Shown here: positions 1 to 7,394 of the stretch, one piece after another
How the letters are laid out: every line of letters starts with the position of its first letter
How positions within the stretch are numbered: the stretch's first letter is position 1
Assembly (NCBI GenBank): GCA_029979375.1
Contig: JAPOHQ010000027.1
Coordinates: forward strand, 1 to 11,374
Direction: 5' to 3'
Source: Microbacteriaceae bacterium
GTDB taxonomy: Bacteria > Actinomycetota > Actinomycetes > Actinomycetales > Microbacteriaceae
Length of the DNA stretch: 11,374 nucleotides
Position numbers and translations under genes: made by a program
Notes under the pieces: model-generated
The model's input: the letters and a program-made list of their open reading frames with translations, nothing else
What the model was told of the DNA's origin: nothing
Databases searched by the model: none

Positions 1-203
1 CCAAGACCAAGCTCGCGCGCCGCTAGCGCGGGGAACTCGCTTGTGACATCCGAGGTTGCCGTAAACCAGATCGAGATTAGATCAGAGGTTTCCAAACCGT
101 TTTCGTGCAGAACCTTGGTCACCAGCTCTGCGGTTGACTTCAGAAGATGGGCGCGCTCATCACTCTCGAGCTGAATTGCACCTCTGATGGCCCTGACCGC
201 CAT
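1..203 (-). CDS. aroH: Chorismate mutase, AroH type (3' end beyond window)
   Basis: Monofunctional chorismate mutase of the AroH (trimeric, Bacillus subtilis-like) fold, which converts chorismate to prephenate on the way to phenylalanine and tyrosine in the cytoplasm. Only the first 67 complete codons are present; the gene runs off the left edge. The translation opens MAVRAIRGAIQLESDERAHL, and R7, F57 and R63 fall exactly where the B. subtilis enzyme has Arg7, Phe57 and Arg63 of the active site (the SEFPALAARELGLG stretch). The later catalytic residues (Cys75, Glu78, Arg90, Tyr108 in B. subtilis) lie outside the window and cannot be checked. The ATG at 203 has a GAGG seven bases upstream, directly after the rluB stop, so it is probably the last visible gene of the operon. 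In Streptomyces, as I recall, aroH also follows rluB and precedes tyrA and cmk. Confidence 0.9.
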   Translation of the reverse strand, partial: MAVRAIRGAIQLESDERAHLLKSTAELVTKVLHENGLETSDLISIWFTATSDVTSEFPALAARELGL

Positions 204-210
204 GCTTCAC

Positions 211-214
211 CCTC
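211..214 (-). promoter_or_regulatory. Ribosome binding site of aroH
   Basis: GAGG lies immediately after the TAA of rluB and seven bases before the ATG at 203. It supports that start and indicates independent initiation of aroH on the shared mRNA. Confidence 0.6.
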
Positions 215-946
215 TTACTTTGCCGACTCGGCTGCAGCTAGCAGCGAACTGACCTCAAGTTTACTCAGCTCGCGGTATTGGCCAGGCTTGAGAGCACCGA
301 GCCTAAGTGGTCCAAAGCTCCTTCGAGTCAAGTCAATGACCGGGTGACCGATGGCCTCAAACATTCTGCGGACAATTCGGTTCTTTCCGCTGTGCAGCTC
401 AATCTCAACCAAAGTTTCCCCGGGTCGCTGGTCAACTATCTTGACCGCGTCGGCACGCTGGATGCCGTCCTCGAGCTTGACGCCCTCTTTGAGAATCTGC
501 AGGTCTGTCTTTTCTAGGCGCCCTTTGACCCGTGCGGCATAAAGCTTGCTCACCTCATGCCGGGGATGGGCGAGCTTGTTGGCCAAATCGCCGTCGTTTG
601 TCATTATCAAAAGACCGGTGGTCTCCTGATCCAATCGACCGACGTTGAAGACTCGGTCGTATTCCTGAAAGAAGTCGGCTAAGGAGCTCCGGCCATACTC
701 ATCGCTCATTGTCGAAACGACACCCTTGGGCTTATGGAAGGCGAGATAGATGCGGTCTGGATCGAGCTGAATGGGCCGGCCATCAACCATCACCGAATCC
801 GTCTCCGGGTTAACTCTGGTGCCGAGCTCACGGACGACCTTGCCGTTTACCTTAATGCGGCCCTGCAGCATCATCTCCTCGGCCTTGCGCCTCGAGGAGA
901 CGCCGGCAGCGGAAAGGGCTTTCTGGAGCCTGATTGGCTCAGTCAA
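215..946 (-). CDS. rluB: 23S rRNA pseudouridine synthase, RluB/RsuA family
   Basis: Pseudouridine synthase of the RsuA/RluB/E/F family; actinobacterial orthologues next to scpAB are annotated as RluB, which isomerises a uridine in 23S rRNA (2605 in E. coli). It has an N-terminal S4 RNA-binding domain (about residues 4-60, beginning IRLQKALSAAGVSSRRKAEE), the FHKPKG strand, and the catalytic motif NVGRLDQETTGLLIMTNDG with D106 as the expected nucleophile. The GKNRIVRRMFEAIGHPV motif follows. The 243-residue length is normal. The open frame extends to 1081, but the family starts just before RLQK. I chose TTG at 946, which overlaps the scpB stop by eight bases and has AGGA five bases upstream. 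The exact target uridine cannot be read from sequence, and RsuA-like specificity is a less likely alternative. Confidence 0.92.
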   Translation of the reverse strand: MTEPIRLQKALSAAGVSSRRKAEEMMLQGRIKVNGKVVRELGTRVNPETDSVMVDGRPIQLDPDRIYLAFHKPKGVVSTMSDEYGRSSLADFFQEYDRVFNVGRLDQETTGLLIMTNDGDLANKLAHPRHEVSKLYAARVKGRLEKTDLQILKEGVKLEDGIQRADAVKIVDQRPGETLVEIELHSGKNRIVRRMFEAIGHPVIDLTRRSFGPLRLGALKPGQYRELSKLEVSSLLAAAESAK

Positions 947-1487
947 TGCTGTCCTGATCAGGCAGGTGAGGGCTGATCTTGGGTAGCTCCTCGAGGGAGT
1001 TGATACCCAGTTGCTGGAGCAGCAGGTCGGTTGTGCCAAACAGGATTGCCCCCGTTTCGGGATCCGGATGCAGCTCAGCAACCAGACCTCTCGAGACCAA
1101 AGTTCTCACGACGGAGTCGACATTAACCCCGCGAATGGCTGAGATTTGGCCACGTGCCACTGGTTGGCGATAAGCAATAACCGCAAGGGTCTCCAGCGCT
1201 GCCTGCGAGAGCTTGGCAGGGTTCTCATTGGCAACGAGCTGCTTTACGGCCCAGTCGTGCTGTTGACGAACGAATAGTCGCCAACCGCCGCCGACCTCGC
1301 GAATCTCAAAGCCCCTACCGATGCCTTCATGGGCCTGTTCATAATCTGCGACCAGCGCTTGAAGCTCGACCTTCACATCATTGATCGGCGCCTCAAGGGC
1401 GCCAGCCATCGTCACGATGCTAATTGGAGTTTCGGCGACGGTGAGAAGAGCCTCGATTGCGGCCCGGAGTTGGAGATCAGCTGTCAT
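939..1487 (-). CDS. scpB: Segregation and condensation protein B
   Basis: ScpB, the winged-helix (kite) subunit that binds the ScpA kleisin and completes the SMC-ScpAB condensin for chromosome organisation and segregation. The 182-residue product begins MTADLQLRAAIEALLTVAE. It carries the family hallmark around residues 93-135 (LSQAALETLAVIAYRQPV followed by RGQISAIRGVNVDSVVRTL) and ends with the GTTDLLLQQLGINSLEELP segment that is typical of ScpB. The ATG at 1487 lies inside the last codons of scpA, an 11-base overlap, so the two partners are probably translationally coupled, which fits their stoichiometric assembly. smc itself is not in the window. Confidence 0.96.
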   Translation of the reverse strand: MTADLQLRAAIEALLTVAETPISIVTMAGALEAPINDVKVELQALVADYEQAHEGIGRGFEIREVGGGWRLFVRQQHDWAVKQLVANENPAKLSQAALETLAVIAYRQPVARGQISAIRGVNVDSVVRTLVSRGLVAELHPDPETGAILFGTTDLLLQQLGINSLEELPKISPHLPDQDSID

Positions 1488-2280
1488 AGTCGTCGCCTAG
1501 GCTACCAAGCCGAGTAGGGTCAAAATCCTTGTCGCGCCAGTCGATATCGATCTGTCCGAATGGTTCCTTTTGCTCGAGCCCTACCGCGCCGACCTTATAA
1601 AGCTCCAGGACTCCGAGGAATCTCACCACCAGCTCAGAGCGATCCTTAGCATCGGCGATTAGGTCGCGGAAGGTTTGCTTTCCCTTCTTGCGGAGTTTGG
1701 CGATGAGGATTCCGACCTGTTCCTTGAGCGACACCTTCGGGGCGTGGAGATGGCTTAGCTGAATTTGCGGGATCTCTTTTGGCTTGAAGACCTCAGCGGC
1801 AATTTGGCCAAACTCTTCCAATGTCGTTCGCCAGTCAAGCTCTGGCCTGAGGTTCCGATACTGCTCCTCGAGCCTGACCGCTCTTGGAATGCGGTGGCTC
1901 TCAATGTCCAGCGCTGTTGAGAACCAGCTGGAGACCTCTTTGAAAGCCCGGTATTGCAAGAGCTTGGCAAAGAGCATGTCTCTGGCCTCGAGCATCCCGA
2001 CATCCTCGGCATCGACCAGCTCCCCCTGGGGCAGAAGACTCGCGAGTTTCATGTCCAGGAGGGTTGCCGCAACCACCAAGAATTCGCTTGCGGTCTCAAG
2101 CTCCTTCTTGGGATCCAGGGTTTTTACGTAGGCAAGAAACTCGCCCGTGACCTTTGAGAGCGAGATTGTGGTGATTTCAAGCTCTTTGCGGCCGATAAGG
2201 GTCAGCAGCAGGTCGAAGGGACCCTCAAAGTTATCTAGCTGAAGCTGAAAATCAACCTCTGATTCAAGCTGCACAGCCAC
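1477..2280 (-). CDS. scpA: Segregation and condensation protein A (kleisin)
   Basis: ScpA, the kleisin that bridges the SMC head domains. The N-terminal signature NFEGPFDLLLTLIGRKELEI (about residues 17-36) is diagnostic. Next comes a helix around residues 64-84 (ASEFLVVAATLLDMKLASLLP) that in the family contacts the SMC neck. The C-terminal part (roughly 180-250) fits the small winged helix that binds the other SMC head. The length of 267 residues is normal. The start is GTG at 2280, overlapping the parA end by 17 bases; a second in-frame GTG at 2274 would shorten it by two residues and cannot be excluded. Neither has a strong ribosome binding site, so coupling to parA translation is likely. 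Confidence 0.96.
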   Translation of the reverse strand: MAVQLESEVDFQLQLDNFEGPFDLLLTLIGRKELEITTISLSKVTGEFLAYVKTLDPKKELETASEFLVVAATLLDMKLASLLPQGELVDAEDVGMLEARDMLFAKLLQYRAFKEVSSWFSTALDIESHRIPRAVRLEEQYRNLRPELDWRTTLEEFGQIAAEVFKPKEIPQIQLSHLHAPKVSLKEQVGILIAKLRKKGKQTFRDLIADAKDRSELVVRFLGVLELYKVGAVGLEQKEPFGQIDIDWRDKDFDPTRLGSLGDDYDS

Positions 2281-3088
2281 GCTTTACTAGCTCTCTCGCA
2301 ACGCGGCGATATGCCTCAGCGGCATCAGATGAAGGAGCAAATTCGGTAATTGGCTTCTTGGCAACGGTGGCGTCCGGGAACTTAACCGTGCGATTTATTG
2401 CGGTGTCGAAGACCTTGCCTGGGAAGGCCTCCTGCAGGCGCTCGAGAACCTCACGTGAGTGGAGCGTTCTGGCATCGTGCATGGTCGGAATCAAACCGTC
2501 TAGCTCCAAGGTGGGGTTTGTTCTTGCCTTCACCTTGTCGATGGTCTGCACCAGGAGCGCCACACCCCTAAGTGCAAAGAATTCGGTGGCCATTGGTATT
2601 AGCACACCATGTGCGGCAGTAAGGGCATTAACCGTGAGAAGGCCGAGCGATGGCTGGCAGTCGATGAAGATCACGTCATAGTCAGCCTTGACCTTCTTGA
2701 GAATGCCATCTAGCACTCGCTCGCGGCCCATCTCGGTTACGAGATTCATCTCAGCAGCCGACAGGTCGATGTTTGCAGGAATGATGTCGAGGTTTTCGAT
2801 GGCGGTTTGCTGGATGGCCTCCTTGGGATCCATTCCAGTGCTCATCATCAGGTCATAGATTGTTGGCGCGTCCTGGTAGTCGGAGGCCAGGTTTACCGAG
2901 AGGGCTCCCTGAGGGTCGAAGTCAACGACCAGCACCTTTCGGCCGTATTCGGCGAGCGAAGCGGCAAGGTTGATGGTCGTGGTGGTCTTACCGACGCCAC
3001 CTTTTTGGTTGCACATCGCAATGATTCGTGCGGGCCCATGCTGCTTCAGCTTGGGCGGGGTGGGGAAAGACTTCTTTGAAAGATCCAC
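2264..3088 (-). CDS. parA: ParA/Soj-type ATPase next to scpAB
   Basis: Deviant Walker ATPase of the ParA/MinD family, 274 residues. The deviant Walker A box CNQKGGVGKTT (residues 26-36) has both lysines, the A' motif is VLVVDFDPQGALS (D56), and Walker B is VIFIDCQPSLGLL (D143). Members bind DNA non-specifically as ATP dimers and position chromosomes or protein clusters. No parB, helix-turn-helix domain or amphipathic MinD tail is visible here, so this is not the canonical oriC-proximal parAB pair. It is the ParA paralogue that sits upstream of scpA in many actinobacteria (Rv1708 position, as I recall). The N-terminal ~20 residues before RIIAMCNQKGG are basic and proline-containing. The GTG start at 3088 is fixed by a GGGAGG five bases upstream. 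A role alongside condensin is inferred from context only. Confidence 0.9.
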   Translation of the reverse strand: MDLSKKSFPTPPKLKQHGPARIIAMCNQKGGVGKTTTTINLAASLAEYGRKVLVVDFDPQGALSVNLASDYQDAPTIYDLMMSTGMDPKEAIQQTAIENLDIIPANIDLSAAEMNLVTEMGRERVLDGILKKVKADYDVIFIDCQPSLGLLTVNALTAAHGVLIPMATEFFALRGVALLVQTIDKVKARTNPTLELDGLIPTMHDARTLHSREVLERLQEAFPGKVFDTAINRTVKFPDATVAKKPITEFAPSSDAAEAYRRVARELVKRGCAA

Positions 3089-3093
3089 CGTGA

Positions 3094-3099
3094 CCTCCC
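3094..3099 (-). promoter_or_regulatory. Ribosome binding site of the parA-like gene
   Basis: GGGAGG sits five bases before GTG 3088, one of the clearest Shine-Dalgarno sequences in the window. It decides the GTG start and suggests that this gene is initiated independently even though xerD ends only 28 bases upstream. Confidence 0.7.
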
Positions 3100-3116
3100 G
3101 TATTTATTGCACTAGC

Positions 3117-4013
3117 CTACCGCTGAGCACGGGGGTGAGCCTGCGCATACACCTCGCGGAGCGTGTCAACGGTGATCAGAGTATAGATCTGCGTGGTGGC
3201 AACCGATGCGTGCCCCAAAAGTTCCTGAACAACCCTGACGTCCGCCCCGCCTTCAATCAGATGAGTCGCAAAGGAGTGCCTTAGGGAGTGTGGTGAAACC
3301 TCGAGATTGCAGGCGCTACCCGCTTTTTGAATGATCTCCCAGATGCTCTGCCTCGAAAGCCTCCCGCCCAGCTTGTTCAAGAACAGTGCCCTCTCGCCTC
3401 GGAGTCTCGCAAGAGCAGGTCTAGTTCTTATCAGGTAGCTGTTCAGGCTCCGCGCCGCATAGGAACCAACCGGAACAATCCGCTCCTTGGATCCCTTGCC
3501 GCGAACTCGAAGCAGGCCGCTGTCGTTAACCTCGTCGAGGTCCAAGGCTACGATTTCGCTGACCCTGGCACCGGTGGAATACATCAGCTCCAAAATCGCC
3601 CTGTCCCTGAGGCGAATTAAATCTGCCCCCTCATCCTCGGGCTCCGGACCGGAGGCGCTAAGAAGCTGGGTTACCTGATCTTGGCTAAGCGCCTTGGGAA
3701 GGCGCTTGGGAAGCTTTGGAGGTCGCAGCCTGGTCGCCGGGTCATCATCCCGAATTCCCTCCAGCACCAGGAACTTGTGGAACCCTCTCACCGCGGCAAG
3801 AATGCGGTTTGCGCTCGATGCCTTGAGGCCAAGTGCGGTGAGCTGCTGGGCAAAATCGCCCACCTGATTGCTCGACACCTGCTCTGGTCGAGTGCTTTTC
3901 TTTTCGAGATAGTCGAGGTATCTGGCTAGGTCCGAGCCATAGGCGGCAAGTGTGTTCTTACTGAGCCCGCGCTCGACTGTGAGGTGTCTCAGATAGCGCT
4001 CGAGGGGCTGCAA
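3117..4013 (-). CDS. xerD: Tyrosine recombinase XerD
   Basis: Site-specific tyrosine recombinase of 298 residues that, with XerC, resolves chromosome dimers at dif during division. The N-terminal SAM-like DNA-binding domain opens LERYLRHLTVERGLSKNTLA. The catalytic set is complete: R150 (STGARVSEI), K173 (VRGKGSKERIVPVG), H242 and R245 (SPHSLRHSFATHL), H268 (LLGHASVATTQIY) and the nucleophile Y277. The length and the ERGLSKNTL opening match XerD, and the position after pyrG is the same as in Mycobacterium, where a NUDIX gene intervenes. No nearby att site or phage genes suggest an integrase role. The only available start is TTG at 4013, one codon after the pyrG TAG and in the same frame, with a weak ribosome binding site, so expression probably depends on pyrG translation. 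Confidence 0.94.
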   Translation of the reverse strand: MQPLERYLRHLTVERGLSKNTLAAYGSDLARYLDYLEKKSTRPEQVSSNQVGDFAQQLTALGLKASSANRILAAVRGFHKFLVLEGIRDDDPATRLRPPKLPKRLPKALSQDQVTQLLSASGPEPEDEGADLIRLRDRAILELMYSTGARVSEIVALDLDEVNDSGLLRVRGKGSKERIVPVGSYAARSLNSYLIRTRPALARLRGERALFLNKLGGRLSRQSIWEIIQKAGSACNLEVSPHSLRHSFATHLIEGGADVRVVQELLGHASVATTQIYTLITVDTLREVYAQAHPRAQR

Positions 4014-4016
4014 AGC

Positions 4017-5681
4017 CTAGCTCTCGTCGAAAAGGCGCTGCGACTTCTGGCGCTCAAGCGCTGCGGTTATCAGCCCCTTGAAAAGCGGATGGGGCTTTGT
4101 CGGACGAGACTTAAACTCTGGATGAGCCTGGGTTGCAACAAAGTAAGGATGCGCTTCTTTAGGTAGCTCCACATATTCGACCAGACTGCCGTCTGGCGAT
4201 GTTCCCGAAAACCTCAGACCGGCCTCTGCGATGCGATCGCGGAAAGAGTTATTAACCTCGTATCGGTGGCGGTGGCGCTCACTGGCAGTATCTGAGCCAT
4301 ATACGGCAGCTACTTGCGAGCCTTTCTCAAGTTTTGCCTCGTAAAGCCCGAGGCGCATGGTTCCGCCCATCTCCGACTGCTCCAACAGCTCCACCTGCTC
4401 CGCCATGGTTGCAATGACGGCATTCTTGGCACCCGGTTCGAACTCGCTCGAGGTAGCACCCTCAATCCCGGCAACATTACGCGCAAACTCGATCACCATG
4501 CACTGCAAGCCAAGGCAAAGTCCGAGGGTTGGGATCTGGTTCTCTCTAGCAAATTTCAAAGCTCCGAGTTTGCCCTCAATGCCCCTGATTCCAAAGCCAC
4601 CCGGAACACAGATGCCGTCCATCTCGGAAAGATTGGTCCTGGCTCCCTCGGCACTCTCGCAGTCATCGGACTTGATCCAGTGGATGTTGACCTTGGTCGA
4701 TTGGGCAAAGCCTCCGGCCCTAAGGGCCTCAGTGACGGAGAGGTAGGCGTCAGGCAGGTCGATGTACTTCCCAACCAACCCGATGTTCACCTCGTGCTTG
4801 GGGTTGTGCACCGCATCCAAGACCGGCTGCCAGGTGCTCCAGTCAACCTCTTTTGCTTTGAGACCAAGCGCCTTGATGATGTAGCTATCCAGACCCTCGG
4901 AATGCAGCTCCTTCGGAATGTCATAGATCGATGCCGCATCCGCTGCGGTCACTACTGCATCTCGGTCCACGTCACACATCAGCGCGATCTTGTTCTTGAT
5001 GCCGTCTGGTAGATCGCGGTCCGAGCGGCAGACGATCGCATCCGGCTGAATACCGAGCGAGCGAAGCATTGCTACGGAGTGCTGAGTGGGCTTGGTCTTT
5101 AGCTCTCCCGAGGGGTTTAGGTAAGGAACCAAAGTGACATGAACAAAGAAGACGTTGTCCCTTCCCACGTCCTGCCTCACCTGGCGGGCAGCCTCCATGA
5201 ATGGCTGCGACTCAATGTCACCGACCGTGCCGCCGATCTCGGTGATGATGACATCGGGCTTGGGTTCGAGATTCGCCTGAGCACGCATTCTGAGCTTGAG
5301 CTCATCGGTGATGTGCGGGATGACCTGAACCGTGTCCCCCAAATACTCGCCCTTGCGCTCCTTGGCAATCACGGTCGAATAGGCCTGACCGGTCGTGACG
5401 TTTGCGGCCGAGGACAGATTGATGTCCAAGAATCTTTCGTAGTGGCCGATATCCAGGTCAGTCTCGGCGCCGTCATCGGTAACGAAGACCTCGCCGTGCT
5501 GGAACGGATTCATGGTTCCCGGATCGACGTTTAGGTAGGGGTCAAGCTTTTGCATGACCACGCTTAAACCGCGCGCTCTGAGCAGATTTCCGAGGGAGGC
5601 GGCGGTAAGACCCTTGCCTAGAGAGGAGGCGACTCCTCCGGTGACAAACACATGTCTTGGGATTCCAGAGCTCACCGCCAT
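4017..5681 (-). CDS. pyrG: CTP synthase (glutamine hydrolysing)
   Basis: CTP synthase makes CTP from UTP using ATP and ammonia from glutamine. The 554-residue product has the synthetase domain (about 1-270), starting HVFVTGGVASSLGKGLTAAS with the ATP-binding loop. Family motifs include KLDPYLNVDPGTMNPFQHGE and ITEIGGTVGDIES. The class I glutamine amidotransferase domain (about 298-545) has the oxyanion strand VPGGFGIRGIEGK, the nucleophile C389 in LGLCLGLQCM, and the H520/E522 pair in ATQAHPEF. All key residues are present. I chose ATG 5681, which gives the usual short lead-in before the VFVTGG strand; GTG 5699 would add six residues (MIDWHS), and neither has a strong ribosome binding site. 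It lies 48 bases after recN (30 if GTG is used) and ends one codon before xerD. Confidence 0.97.
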   Translation of the reverse strand: MAVSSGIPRHVFVTGGVASSLGKGLTAASLGNLLRARGLSVVMQKLDPYLNVDPGTMNPFQHGEVFVTDDGAETDLDIGHYERFLDINLSSAANVTTGQAYSTVIAKERKGEYLGDTVQVIPHITDELKLRMRAQANLEPKPDVIITEIGGTVGDIESQPFMEAARQVRQDVGRDNVFFVHVTLVPYLNPSGELKTKPTQHSVAMLRSLGIQPDAIVCRSDRDLPDGIKNKIALMCDVDRDAVVTAADAASIYDIPKELHSEGLDSYIIKALGLKAKEVDWSTWQPVLDAVHNPKHEVNIGLVGKYIDLPDAYLSVTEALRAGGFAQSTKVNIHWIKSDDCESAEGARTNLSEMDGICVPGGFGIRGIEGKLGALKFARENQIPTLGLCLGLQCMVIEFARNVAGIEGATSSEFEPGAKNAVIATMAEQVELLEQSEMGGTMRLGLYEAKLEKGSQVAAVYGSDTASERHRHRYEVNNSFRDRIAEAGLRFSGTSPDGSLVEYVELPKEAHPYFVATQAHPEFKSRPTKPHPLFKGLITAALERQKSQRLFDES

Positions 5682-5698
5682 GGAATGCCAATCTATCA

Positions 5699-5717
5699 CC
5701 CATCCGGCTCAGATGGG
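5699..5717 (-). promoter_or_regulatory. Small hairpin ahead of pyrG
   Basis: In the recN-pyrG gap the transcript contains CCCATC, a seven-base loop, and GATGGG: a perfect six-base-pair stem that ends at the first base of the alternative GTG start of pyrG. No T-run follows, so it is not an intrinsic terminator. It could modulate pyrG initiation or mRNA processing, or be chance. Confidence 0.3.
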
Positions 5718-5729
5718 AACGCGACATGT

Positions 5730-7394
5730 TTAGTTTTTTGCGCGCAGTAGTTCTCTAGCGTGTTCGAGCGCAACCTCAGAGTCTGAGTTGCCAGAAAGCA
5801 TCCGAGCCAATTCGCCCTCACGCTCCTGCTCACTTAGCAGTGCGACGCTGGAAGCCGTAACTTCTCCTGATACCTCTTTGCTCACCCTTATCTGGCGGTC
5901 GGCAAATGCCGCGACCTGGGGAAGGTGAGTAACCACGATGACCTGGGTTGATTTACTCAGCTCTCGAAGTCGTTTGCCGAGCTCGATTGCTGCCGATCCC
6001 CCAACACCGGCATCGACCTCGTCGAAAATCATTGTTGGCAGCTCCTGGTTGCTCGCCAGGACCAGCTCAATCGCCAGCATGATGCGACTTAGCTCTCCGC
6101 CAGAGGCGCCCTTTGCAAGGGGTCGGGGCTCAGCTCCCTGATGCCCGGAAAGCAGAAATTCAACCCTGTCAATGCCGCTCGCCTCATAGTCGCTGAGTTC
6201 CGAGACTTGAACCAGAAGGCGCGAATCTGCCATCGCGAGATTTGCAAGCTCAAGTGAAACGCGCTCCGAAAGTTCAACCGCTGCCTTCCTGCGCTTCTCG
6301 GTGAGATGGGCGGCGGCCTGAGCCAGCTGCGACTCGCTTGCAGCAAGCTGGATCTCGAGCTTCTCAAGCTGCTCGTCCGAGCTGTCTAGGTCTAAAAGCT
6401 CGCTGTGGAGGGCAGGGAGGGCGGCCAGCAAGTCCTCTAAGGTGCTGCCATACTTTCGCTCCAAACCGACTAGCTCTGCCTTACGGCTCATCAACGCTTC
6501 CAAACGAACGGGGTCGGCATCTAGGTCGGCCAAGTAGGAGCTCAACTGAGTAGCCAGTTCACTGGATATCGCAGCCGCCTCGGATGCGAGCAGGGCCAGC
6601 TCCCTCAGCTTCGAGTCGCTTGATGTTTCCAGCGCCTTTTTTGCCCGGCCCAGCAAAAGGCTCGCGGCTTCGCCATCCTCGCTCTGCAGCAGGTCGTGTG
6701 CCTGGCCAGCCGCGGCTCTAAGTTCCTCGACGCTGCCAAGGCGCAATATCTGATCCTCTAGCTCGCGCAGCTCGCCCTGTTCCGGGATGAGCTTCTCGAT
6801 GTCTGCGATCTGTTCCCTTAATCGCTCAATTCGATACGCGTCCTGTTCAGAGCTGGTGCGCATTCGCTCGATTCGCGACTCGAGCTCCCGATATTGAGTG
6901 AAAACCTGCTGGTAGGCCGATTTCGCCGTGCCAAGCTCTTGGCCGCCAAATTGATCTAGTGCCTCGCGCTGCTTGGCGACCGATTTGAGCCTGATCTGCT
7001 CGGACTGACCGTGAACCGTGACAAGCTGCTGAGTGATCTCATTCAGGGTCGAAATCGGAACGGCTGCGCCTCCGATGGCAGCCCTCGAGCGACCATCTTT
7101 GGTGACGCTGCGGTTTATCAGCAACTCACCAGAGCTGACATCGGCCCCGAGCTCAGTAAGTCGAGTCGCAAGCTCAGGGTCGCTGCTTTGCAGTCTCCCC
7201 TCGACAAAAAGCATTTCTTCCCCGGAACGGACGGCTGCTGAGTCTGCCCGCTCCCCCAGGAGCAAGCCGAGAGCGGTGAGCACCATGGTCTTGCCCGCGC
7301 CTGTTTCACCGGTTAGGGCAGTGAAGCCAGGGCCAAGCTCGAGCGCTGCGGATTTGATGACACCGATCGACCTGATTGAGAGCGCTTCAATCAA
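5730..7394 (-). CDS. recN: DNA repair ATPase RecN
   Basis: RecN, an SMC-like ATPase of double-strand break repair. The N-terminal half-ATPase has Walker A GETGAGKT (about residues 29-36) after LELGPGFTAL. A long helical middle, roughly 150-350 and rich in E, L, A and R, fits the antiparallel coiled coil. The C-terminal half has the ABC signature ASGGELSRIMLAIEL (about 430), Walker B TMIFDEVDAGVGG (D458, E459) and the H-loop VVTHLPQVAAFAD (H490). I prefer the TTG at 7394: it yields M-IEALSIRSIGVI, the usual RecN opening, and forms a TTGA overlap with the nadK stop. The ATG at 7418 (adding eight residues, 28-base overlap) is the alternative. I see no GAAC-N4-GTTC-type LexA box near its start, and the overlap leaves little room for a private promoter. 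Confidence 0.95.
   Translation of the reverse strand: MIEALSIRSIGVIKSAALELGPGFTALTGETGAGKTMVLTALGLLLGERADSAAVRSGEEMLFVEGRLQSSDPELATRLTELGADVSSGELLINRSVTKDGRSRAAIGGAAVPISTLNEITQQLVTVHGQSEQIRLKSVAKQREALDQFGGQELGTAKSAYQQVFTQYRELESRIERMRTSSEQDAYRIERLREQIADIEKLIPEQGELRELEDQILRLGSVEELRAAAGQAHDLLQSEDGEAASLLLGRAKKALETSSDSKLRELALLASEAAAISSELATQLSSYLADLDADPVRLEALMSRKAELVGLERKYGSTLEDLLAALPALHSELLDLDSSDEQLEKLEIQLAASESQLAQAAAHLTEKRRKAAVELSERVSLELANLAMADSRLLVQVSELSDYEASGIDRVEFLLSGHQGAEPRPLAKGASGGELSRIMLAIELVLASNQELPTMIFDEVDAGVGGSAAIELGKRLRELSKSTQVIVVTHLPQVAAFADRQIRVSKEVSGEVTASSVALLSEQEREGELARMLSGNSDSEVALEHARELLRAKN

Noticed and set aside
947..1081. Extending rluB upstream to 1081.
   Set aside because: The 45 extra residues lie wholly inside scpB in another frame and do not resemble the RluB N-terminus; the S4 domain begins just after TTG 946.
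3117..4013. Possibility that the tyrosine recombinase marks an integrated element.
   Set aside because: It sits in the conserved xerD position between pyrG and parA, has XerD length and motifs, and there are no att-like direct repeats, tRNA or phage genes nearby.
4314..5012. A long plus-strand open frame (232 codons) opposite pyrG.
   Set aside because: It is the antisense shadow of a fully recognisable CTP synthase, with no family resemblance, no ribosome binding site and no conserved motif.
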